Below, piece after piece: positions 1 to 5,211 of a stretch of DNA of 5,211 nt (the stretch's first letter is position 1; every line of letters begins with the position of its first letter). The position numbers were made by a program, and so were the translations under genes. The DNA is taken from the NCBI GenBank assembly GCA_903921945.1, contig CAIXSC010000237.1:1-5211 (forward strand). The letters run 5' to 3'. The notes beneath the pieces were generated by a model. It searched no databases and had not been told where the DNA came from. It worked only from the letters and a program-made list of their open reading frames with translations. Source of the stretch: an uncultured Planctomycetaceae bacterium (GTDB lineage Bacteria; Planctomycetota; Planctomycetia; Pirellulales; Pirellulaceae).

Positions 1-2601
1 ACTATCACGCTGCCAGCGCGCCGTTTGGACATAGAGCGAGCGGCGACGGATCGTGAAGTCGTCTCCCGCAGGCCCGCCGACGGTCCGGTCGAGTTGACCG
101 TTCACCGCAAGGATCGCGTCGCGAATCGCCTCGGCTTCCAGCCGGCGCGACGGAAAGCGGCCGTTTAAGCGATTCTCGGGATCGCGGTCGAATGCCTCGC
201 GCGACACGCGACTCGCCTGGCGGTAGGTTGCGGAAAGCATGATTCGACGGTGCAGTTTCTTCAGCGACCAGCCATCTTCGATGAAGCGCGACGCGAGCCA
301 GTCGAGCAGTTCGGGATGCGTCGGCGGCTCGGAAAGCAAGCCGAAGTTGCTTGGCGTTCGCACCAGTCCTTCGCCGAAGTGCCACTGCCAAACGCGGTTG
401 ACGATCACTCGTGCGGTCAATGGGTTCTTGGGCGACGCGATCCAGGCCGCCAGTTCCCGGCGCCCGCTACCGTGCGTGATCGGTGGCTGGTTCTCGCCAG
501 CCAGGAAGCGCGGCAGGCGTCGCGGGACGACTGGACCGAGTTTCGCATAGCTTCCTCGAATGTGAATCGGCACGTCCTGAATGCCGGGAAAGAGTCCACC
601 GCGCGTGCCGCCCTCGGTCACCGCCATCGCAAGCGGTACAGGGAGAGCAAGTTCCTTCCGCAAGGTGTCCTGTGTCGCGACGAGCTCTTTGCGCTCTGGG
701 GAGTCCACAGCTGGAGTCATCGTCAGCGTTTCCATAACCGAGAGCCGGAATTTGCCTAGCGTGTGCTTATCGGAGTGTTGTTGTTCGATAACAACCCGCA
801 ATTTCGAGCCTGCGGGGATCGTGGTGTCTGGCGCGAATTCGAAAGCCGCCACATGCGCAACTCCGATTTGGGGCGATACGGCCCATCCGTCTTTCAAATC
901 GTCGTCGAGAGCGCTTTTCACGGGGAAGTTCGCTTGTTCGAAGTCCGCCAGAGCGGAGACGAATTTGACCGCTGTTGGCTCGGCTTGGCTATCGGCAGGG
1001 ACGAACGATGCCGAGAGTCGGCTAACGACAAAATTGCCATCGCTGGCTCGTCCTGGACCGGATGCGGGCAGGGTGGCGTCGGGGAGGGCCTCCAACCGCA
1101 AGAAGCGCGCTTTCAGAGCGTCGGGGATAGTTGCCTCGACAACATATTTATCCTTGGCAAGTGGGCCGCTAACGATGATGATGCCGTCGTCGCCGATCAC
1201 CGCCATCGCACCCGCGTCGCTGTGGAACGCGGTCGGGACGAGCGGACGTCCCCCGGAAGTCAATTCCTGGAAACGGTGGCGCCGATCGAAGTCGGCGAGC
1301 TTCGCCGCGGTTTCTCCCAACTCCTTCTCCTGCGCCGCTCGCTTGGCGAGCGCGGTTGGACCAAGAAGCGAGACTCGATTGACAGTGTATTCGCCTCCCT
1401 TAGCGCCAAGTTCCTTGAGGATATGCGAACTGTAGAACATGCCCGCCAAACCATAATAGTCCTCCGTGGAAATCGGATCGAATTTGTGGTCGTGGCAGCG
1501 GGCACATTCGAGAGTCAGGGCGAGGAACGCCTTGCCGATGACGCCAATGTTGTCGTCGACCATGTCGCTGACGATCTTTTCTTTGTCCGCGTCGCCTCGA
1601 TCCCAAACTCCGTTGGAAAGAAAGGTCGTCGCGATCAAGCCGTCAGCGTAGAGATCCTCGCCCGTCGGGCTCGGAAGTTGATCGCCCGCGATCTGATGCA
1701 CGATGAACCGATCGAAGGGTAGATCGCGGTTGAAGGCGTCGACCACCCAGTCGCGATACCGCCACGCTTCGGTGATCTCGCAGCTGGCGACACGTAGTTT
1801 CGGATTGAAGTCGTGATAGTCGGCGTAGCGCACGACATCCAACCAATGCCGCGCCCATCGCTGGCCGTAATCAGGCGAGTTGAGGAGACGTTCGACGACG
1901 GATTCAAACGCGCGATCCGACGTATCGGCCAAGAAGGCGGCGACTTCCGCGGGCGTGGGCGGAAGCCCCACAAGATCGAAAGTCGCTCGACGCAACCAAG
2001 CCGCGCGTTCCGCCTCGGGCGCTGGAGCGCCCCCTGCCGCCTCCAGCCTCGCAAGAATGAAGCGGTCGAGGTCATGGCGTGGCCAGTTTTCAGCCCGTAT
2101 CGGAGGCGGCACATGGTCGCGAAGTTGCTGAAACGCCCACCATTGTCGTTGTCTTTCGGTGACCTCAAACCGTCGCGTGGCCGTCGGGCCGTCGCTTAGC
2201 GGCGAGTTCTTCGGCCAAGCCGCCCCTGTTTCAATCCAGCGCCGCAACTGCGCGATCTTCTCCGCCGGCAGCTTACCGCTCGGCGGCATCTTCGGTTCGC
2301 TCAGGTACTCAACGGCTTCCATCAGCAGGCTCGCCGCCGGCTTGCCCGCAACAATCGCCGCTCCGGAATCCCCGCCTTTCACGAGCGATTCACGTGTCGC
2401 CAGATTGAGACCGCCTTCCTGCTTGTCGGGCCCATGGCACTTAAGGCAGTGTTCGATGAGCAAAGGGCGAATCTGCTTTTCGAACAGGTCCAGTTGCTGT
2501 GGAGTGAAGTCGTCAGCGTGGACCGACTGAGCGCCGAACGCGAGCAGAGCGCCGAAGGCGAAGCAGAACGCGTAGCAACCACGCGCAGGGCATTTCATCA
2601 T
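1..2601 (-). CDS. PSCyt1-PSCyt2(DUF1549)-PSD1(DUF1553) exported dihaem protein, 3' end cut by window edge
   Basis: The frame reads open for 867 codons from ATG at 2601 to the left edge with no stop. Residues 1-29 look like a Sec signal peptide (hydrophobic core about 10-24, likely cleavage after VHA29). A PSCyt1-type cytochrome c domain follows, with haem motif CLKCH at 52-56 and a likely axial Met105 in PKMPP. PSCyt2/DUF1549 spans about 177-390 and holds a second haem motif, CARCHDHKFDP, starting at C366. Residues 417-446 are charged and probably helical. About 465-625 is a beta-rich insert. From about 711 onward is PSD1/DUF1553 (NPLTARVIVNRVWQ, LLDWLASRF, GWSLKKLHR). Compared with the PSD1 gene at the right edge, about 120 C-terminal residues are missing, so the full protein should be near 990 residues. 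The start at 2601 is chosen for its AAGGAG site 8 bases upstream and its ATGA overlap with the DUF1501 stop; ATG at 2598 is an alternative. Family membership is secure. The redox partner and substrate are unknown. Confidence 0.96.
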   Translation of the reverse strand, partial: MMKCPARGCYAFCFAFGALLAFGAQSVHADDFTPQQLDLFEKQIRPLLIEHCLKCHGPDKQEGGLNLATRESLVKGGDSGAAIVAGKPAASLLMEAVEYLSEPKMPPSGKLPAEKIAQLRRWIETGAAWPKNSPLSDGPTATRRFEVTERQRQWWAFQQLRDHVPPPIRAENWPRHDLDRFILARLEAAGGAPAPEAERAAWLRRATFDLVGLPPTPAEVAAFLADTSDRAFESVVERLLNSPDYGQRWARHWLDVVRYADYHDFNPKLRVASCEITEAWRYRDWVVDAFNRDLPFDRFIVHQIAGDQLPSPTGEDLYADGLIATTFLSNGVWDRGDADKEKIVSDMVDDNIGVIGKAFLALTLECARCHDHKFDPISTEDYYGLAGMFYSSHILKELGAKGGEYTVNRVSLLGPTALAKRAAQEKELGETAAKLADFDRRHRFQELTSGGRPLVPTAFHSDAGAMAVIGDDGIIIVSGPLAKDKYVVEATIPDALKARFLRLEALPDATLPASGPGRASDGNFVVSRLSASFVPADSQAEPTAVKFVSALADFEQANFPVKSALDDDLKDGWAVSPQIGVAHVAAFEFAPDTTIPAGSKLRVVIEQQHSDKHTLGKFRLSVMETLTMTPAVDSPERKELVATQDTLRKELALPVPLAMAVTEGGTRGGLFPGIQDVPIHIRGSYAKLGPVVPRRLPRFLAGENQPPITHGSGRRELAAWIASPKNPLTARVIVNRVWQWHFGEGLVRTPSNFGLLSEPPTHPELLDWLASRFIEDGWSLKKLHRRIMLSATYRQASRVSREAFDRDPENRLNGRFPSRRLEAEAIRDAILAVNGQLDRTVGGPAGDDFTIRRRSLYVQTARWQRDS

Positions 2602-4001
2602 GCCAGAATCTCCTTCATCACATGTCCATGCACATCTGTCAGACGGTAGTCGCGGCCGGCATGGCGGAAGGTGAGTTTTTCGTGATCGAGTCCGAGTGTG
2701 TGCAGGATCGTCGCGTGGAAGTCGGGCATCGTGACTTTGTTCTCGACGACGTAGTAACCAAACTCGTCGGTTTGGCCGTAGGTCGTGCCGCCACGAATTC
2801 CTCCACCGGCCATCCAGCAACTGAATGCGTGCGGATGATGGTCGCGACCATCGGTCCCTTGGGCCGCGGGCGTCCGGCCAAACTCGGTGGCGAAGACAAC
2901 CAGCGTGTCGGCCAGCATGCCGCGGGCCTTCAGATCTTTAAGGAACGCCGCGATCGGCAGATCTACCTTCGCGGCATTCGTCGTATGGTTGTTCCGCAGT
3001 CCGCCGTGCGCATCCCAGTAATTGCGCGGGTAACTGAAGTTGACTTGCACGAAACGGATACCCGCTTCCAGGCAACGGCGAGCGAATAGGCACTGCCGAC
3101 CGAATTCATCGGTCGGCTCGACGCCAATTCCGTAGGCCGACTGCGTCGCCGATGTCTCGCGTCCGATGTCCATAACGTCGGGCGCTTCGGCCTGCATGCG
3201 GAACGCCATCTCAAACGAGTCGATTCGAGCTTCCAGAGCCGAGTCCGAACCGAGGTTGGCGAGATGCCGTTCATTGCGGCGTTTGAGCAAGTCGAGTTGT
3301 AACCGTTGCAGTTCAGCCGCCTGACCGGGAGCGAGGCTGGACAACCGGGCATCCTTGAAGTGGGTGCTGCCATCGCCCAGCCGGGTTCCCTGGAACGTGG
3401 CTGGCAGAAACGCGGAGCCATAGTTCTGCGTCCCGCCGTGATACAACGAGGGGCTAAGGCTCAAGAATCCCGGGAGATTCTGGTTCTCGCTCCCCAAACC
3501 ATAGAGAGTCCAGGCGCCTAGGCATGGACGGGCAAAGACGCCGCTGCCCGTGTTCATGTTGAGCAGCGCGGGGCCATGCGACACAAAATCGGCTCCGTTC
3601 ATCGACCGGATCACGGCAATGTCGTCCATGCACTGGCCAATCTGTGGAAAGAGGTCGCTGACCTCGATGCCACTCGTGCCATACTTCTGAAACTTCCACG
3701 GTGACGCCAGAAGATTTCCGGTCCCACCAAACTCGAACTTCGGCTTCGCGAACGGCAGCGGTTGGCCGTTCATCTCCGTCAATTTGGGCTTCGGGTCGAA
3801 TGAATCAACATGCGAGACGCCGCCGTGCATGAACAAAAATACGACTCGTTTCGCCGTCGCCTGGAAGTGTGACCGCTTCGGAGCGAGTGGACCGGATGTT
3901 GCGGCGAGCGCGGCATCCGCCAGTAAACCCTGCAAAGCGACTGCGCCGAAACCGCAAGCCGACTGCTGAAGGATTTGACGTCGTGTGAGGTGGCTAGCCA
4001 T
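2598..4001 (-). CDS. DUF1501 family protein with Tat signal (sulfatase/alkaline phosphatase-like fold)
   Basis: This is a complete protein of 467 residues, a normal length for DUF1501. Residues 1-33 form a twin-arginine signal (TRRQILQQS at 6-14, hydrophobic stretch 15-28, likely cleavage at ALA33), so export in folded form is expected. The mature part begins with the family hallmark MHGGVSHVDSFDPKP (58-72; H59, H64, D66, D69). It continues with a YGLGSENQNLPGF segment, WDAHGG (329-334), TEFGRTP (372-378), GRDHHPH (385-391) and a C-terminal ATILHTLGLDHEKLTFRHAGR-type tail. DUF1501 is placed in the alkaline phosphatase/sulfatase superfamily, where such His/Asp residues bind metal. I find no CxPxR formylglycine motif, so a classical sulfatase mechanism is unlikely. 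The start is fixed by the Tat signal and by an in-frame stop at 4038-4040 with no other ATG between. Only a weak GAAAG lies upstream of it. Its TGA (2600-2598) is inside the start of the next gene, suggesting translational coupling. The true substrate is unknown. Confidence 0.97.
   Translation of the reverse strand: MASHLTRRQILQQSACGFGAVALQGLLADAALAATSGPLAPKRSHFQATAKRVVFLFMHGGVSHVDSFDPKPKLTEMNGQPLPFAKPKFEFGGTGNLLASPWKFQKYGTSGIEVSDLFPQIGQCMDDIAVIRSMNGADFVSHGPALLNMNTGSGVFARPCLGAWTLYGLGSENQNLPGFLSLSPSLYHGGTQNYGSAFLPATFQGTRLGDGSTHFKDARLSSLAPGQAAELQRLQLDLLKRRNERHLANLGSDSALEARIDSFEMAFRMQAEAPDVMDIGRETSATQSAYGIGVEPTDEFGRQCLFARRCLEAGIRFVQVNFSYPRNYWDAHGGLRNNHTTNAAKVDLPIAAFLKDLKARGMLADTLVVFATEFGRTPAAQGTDGRDHHPHAFSCWMAGGGIRGGTTYGQTDEFGYYVVENKVTMPDFHATILHTLGLDHEKLTFRHAGRDYRLTDVHGHVMKEILA
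2610..2615 (-). promoter_or_regulatory. Ribosome binding site AAGGAG for the PSCyt/PSD1 gene
   Basis: AAGGAG on the minus strand lies 8 bases before ATG at 2601 and 11 bases before the alternative ATG at 2598. The spacing favours 2601. The site is inside the last codons of DUF1501, whose TGA overlaps the new start as ATGA, a layout typical of translational coupling. It contrasts with the DUF1501 start, which has only a weak GAAAG. Confidence 0.75.
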
Positions 4002-4026
4002 CGGTGCGCTTTCGTGTTTCCGGATC

Positions 4027-4042
4027 GCTAATGAATGCTAAT
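4027..4042. repeat. Direct repeat of GCTAAT at 10-bp spacing
   Basis: GCTAAT occurs at 4027-4032 and again at 4037-4042 (ATTAGC on the minus strand). The two copies are one helical turn apart, 26-41 bases upstream of the DUF1501 start. Such spacing is seen in binding sites for regulators that contact one face of DNA, but only two hexamer copies are present, so the case is weak. Confidence 0.25.
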
Positions 4043-4057
4043 TGGTGCTGCGTAATC

Positions 4058-4072
4058 AAATGACTCTCATTT
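4058..4072. repeat. Perfect 6-bp inverted repeat upstream of DUF1501
   Basis: AAATGA and TCATTT flank a three-base centre (CTC on the plus strand), a perfect short palindrome centred 64 bases before the DUF1501 start. Both its position and its AT-rich setting would suit a regulator site, but no known binding consensus is recognised and it is short enough to be chance. Confidence 0.3.
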
Positions 4073-4091
4073 TGTTCAGCGTCAGTTCGCG

Positions 4092-4109
4092 TTGATGAGC
4101 AGCTATCAA
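4092..4109. repeat. Imperfect inverted repeat just downstream of the PSD1 stop codon
   Basis: On the minus strand this reads TTGATAGC, T, GCTCATCAA. The two halves are complementary over 8 bases each, apart from one extra C in the second half. It starts 12 bases after the TAG of the PSD1 gene. It could be an operator-like palindrome or a weak mRNA 3' hairpin. There is no T run after it. At this length chance is a real possibility. Confidence 0.3.
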
Positions 4110-4121
4110 TCGCAGCGGCAG

Positions 4122-5211
4122 CTACTCCACATACAAGAACTCGTTACTGCACAGGAGGGAATGGCAGAATGCCTGCCAACCGAATTGCCTCCGTTCCATC
4201 TCTGGCTTCCCGCTGAGCGCCGCCGACTGCCGGAAATCCCTGAGGAACGCCTGCGTTTCTTCCTTTTCGATCGGAGTCGCTGGCCGACCGTAGGCCAGGC
4301 GGTGGGCCAGTTCGATTCGCTGGTCGTCGATCATCACGGGATCCGTCAGCAGTCTTTTGGCGAACGCTCGGGACTGGTCGCGGACAAAGGGATGGTTAAG
4401 CAGGAACAAACCCTGCGACGCGACCGTTGTCTCGTTGCGGACAGCAGTCACGCCATTCGGGTCGGCAGCATCGAAGAGAGCCAACACATCGGGCAGCATG
4501 TTGCGGACAATCGGTAGATAGACCGAGCGTTTGCGGAAGGTCGTATAGAACTCGTCATCGGCCCCCACGCGGTTGGGCCGAATCATCGCGTTGATGTCCT
4601 CGGACTTCGAGATAAGAAAGTCTCCGCTCTCGGAAGTACCCGCGACATGATCGAGTTGCCCGCTCGTGAACAACATCGCGTCGCGCAGTTCCTCGGCGGA
4701 AAGGCGGCGGCGGCGAATCTGGTAGGCCGACAAGTTCGCCGGGATCGGCGCCGCGTCATTCTTCGAAAACGCCTCGGAATACCGCATCCGATAGGTGCTC
4801 GATAGTACGATTAGCCGATGCAAACGCTTGACGCTCCAGCCGCTCTGAAGGAACTCAGTCGTCAACCAGTCGAGCAGCGCCGGATCCGAGGGGAGTTCGC
4901 CGCGCGTACCGAAGTTGTCCGGCGTCCCAACAATGCCGCGCCCGAAATGTAATTGCCAGACGCGATTGACCAAGACGCGTGCGGTCAACGGGTTCGCGGG
5001 ACTGGCGATCCAGCGAGCCAATTCCAGCCGTCCGCTGCTCAACTGATGCGGATCGATGACGGGCGGGGTATCGCTCGTGTGAGAAGCGGTGGTCGAAGCC
5101 ACAATCCCCAATGGGCCGCGCGGAACGACCTTGCCCAGCGTGAAGCGATTCCCCCTTAAGTGGACGCGCAGATTGCGGGGCTGAGCCTCTTTCGGCGCCA
5201 TCACCATCAGC
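4122..5211 (-). CDS. PSD1 (DUF1553) domain protein, 5' end cut by window edge
   Basis: Only the C-terminal 362 codons are present, plus the stop codon TAG at 4124-4122. The frame is open to the right edge. The ATG at 5207 is almost certainly internal: the residues after it (MVM, then LRVHLRGNRF) match the conserved linker that precedes PSD1 in this family rather than a signal peptide. The whole DUF1553 domain is visible: GRLELARWIASPANPLTARV, NRVWQLHFGRGIVGTP, LLDWL, GWSVKRLHR, STYR, RRLSAEELRDAM, RKRSVYLPIVRN, LFLLNHPFV, LAYGRPAT and the typical end SNEFLYVE. By family habit the missing N-terminal part probably carries PSCyt2/DUF1549 and perhaps a PSCyt1 cytochrome domain, but that is inference. 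Its PSD1 region is about two-thirds identical, by hand alignment, to that of the cytochrome protein at the other end of the window. It is separated from the DUF1501 gene by 120 bp, so it may share the transcript or be a separate unit. The biochemical role is unknown. Confidence 0.95.
   Translation of the reverse strand, partial: LMVMAPKEAQPRNLRVHLRGNRFTLGKVVPRGPLGIVASTTASHTSDTPPVIDPHQLSSGRLELARWIASPANPLTARVLVNRVWQLHFGRGIVGTPDNFGTRGELPSDPALLDWLTTEFLQSGWSVKRLHRLIVLSSTYRMRYSEAFSKNDAAPIPANLSAYQIRRRRLSAEELRDAMLFTSGQLDHVAGTSESGDFLISKSEDINAMIRPNRVGADDEFYTTFRKRSVYLPIVRNMLPDVLALFDAADPNGVTAVRNETTVASQGLFLLNHPFVRDQSRAFAKRLLTDPVMIDDQRIELAHRLAYGRPATPIEKEETQAFLRDFRQSAALSGKPEMERRQFGWQAFCHSLLCSNEFLYVE

Larger units (their letters stand above)
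4002..4121. other. Intergenic gap between the PSD1 gene and the DUF1501 gene
   Basis: This 120-bp gap is the only non-coding stretch in the window. The part from about 4025 to 4080 is clearly richer in A and T than the genes on either side, as expected for a promoter or 5' leader of the DUF1501-PSCyt pair. It carries two short inverted repeats and one direct repeat, listed separately. I cannot assign a convincing -35/-10 pair, and neither inverted repeat is a GC-rich stem followed by a T run, so neither a promoter nor an intrinsic terminator is called. Confidence 0.5.

Noticed and set aside
581..1722. Long plus-strand open frames (581-1435 and 763-1722) that could look like genes of 284 and 319 residues
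   Set aside because: They lie antisense to the PSCyt/PSD1 gene, whose translation matches known domains throughout. GC-rich coding DNA commonly leaves long open frames on the opposite strand, and their translations show no recognisable domain.
1635..2168. Minus-strand open frame of 177 codons
   Set aside because: It is a shifted frame of the PSCyt2-encoding region. The continuous frame from 2601 carries the conserved motifs and needs no frameshift.
2622..3089. Plus-strand open frame of 155 codons
   Set aside because: Antisense to DUF1501, with no recognisable motif; DUF1501 motifs on the other strand explain this stretch.
4031..4059. Sigma-70-like promoter, TTGATT at 4059-4054 and ATTCAT 17 bases further at 4036-4031 (minus strand)
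   Set aside because: The -10 element matches the TATAAT consensus at only three of six positions, which is not enough to call a promoter.
4058..4109. Intrinsic terminator after the PSD1 stop codon
   Set aside because: The inverted repeats are short and AT-rich, and neither is followed by a T run in the reading direction.
4099..4124. Direct repeat GCAGCTA at 4099-4105 and 4118-4124
   Set aside because: Seven bases only, with one copy covering the PSD1 stop codon; easily chance.
4092..4517. Plus-strand open frame of 141 codons starting in the intergenic gap
   Set aside because: Most of it is antisense to the PSD1 C-terminus and its translation has no recognisable motif or signal peptide.
5205..5207. 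ATG as the start of the right-hand PSD1 gene
   Set aside because: The frame stays open upstream to the window edge and the residues after this ATG match an internal linker of the family, so the true start lies outside the window.

Overview
The window looks like chromosomal DNA of a planctomycete (Planctomycetota) or a close relative in the PVC group. The basis is the gene content: every coding region belongs to protein families that are heavily expanded in those bacteria. These are DUF1501, the planctomycete cytochrome domains PSCyt1 and PSCyt2 (DUF1549), and PSD1 (DUF1553). The sequence is GC-rich and densely coding. All genes lie on the minus strand, so the biological reading direction is from the right edge to the left edge.

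Layout in reading order. (1) 5211-4122 is the C-terminal part of a PSD1/DUF1553 protein whose start lies beyond the right edge. (2) 4121-4002 is a 120-bp, comparatively AT-rich intergenic gap. It carries two short inverted repeats and a 10-bp-spaced direct repeat, and it is the only non-coding stretch in the window. (3) 4001-2598 is a complete DUF1501 protein of 467 residues with a twin-arginine (Tat) signal. (4) 2601-1 is a large PSCyt1-PSCyt2-PSD1 protein. It overlaps the DUF1501 stop codon by 4 bases (ATGA), has a good AAGGAG ribosome binding site, and stays open for 867 codons to the left edge, where about 120 residues appear to be missing.

How they may work together: DUF1501 genes and PSCyt/PSD1 genes are commonly paired in planctomycetes, and here genes 3 and 4 look translationally coupled. 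Both products carry export signals, Tat for DUF1501 and apparently Sec for the cytochrome protein, so they should meet outside the cytoplasm. The cytochrome protein has two CxxCH haem-binding motifs. DUF1501 has the fold signature of the alkaline phosphatase/sulfatase superfamily but no sulfatase CxPxR motif. The substrate and reaction are not established for these families. A role in breaking down complex (possibly sulfated) polysaccharides has been proposed but cannot be shown from this sequence.

Overall this is a typical planctomycete locus. The points worth a second look are the PSD1-DUF1501-PSD1 arrangement with two closely related PSD1 domains flanking DUF1501, the beta-rich insert in the cytochrome protein, and the small repeats in the intergenic gap. 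I see no RNA genes, mobile elements, CRISPR arrays or phage genes.
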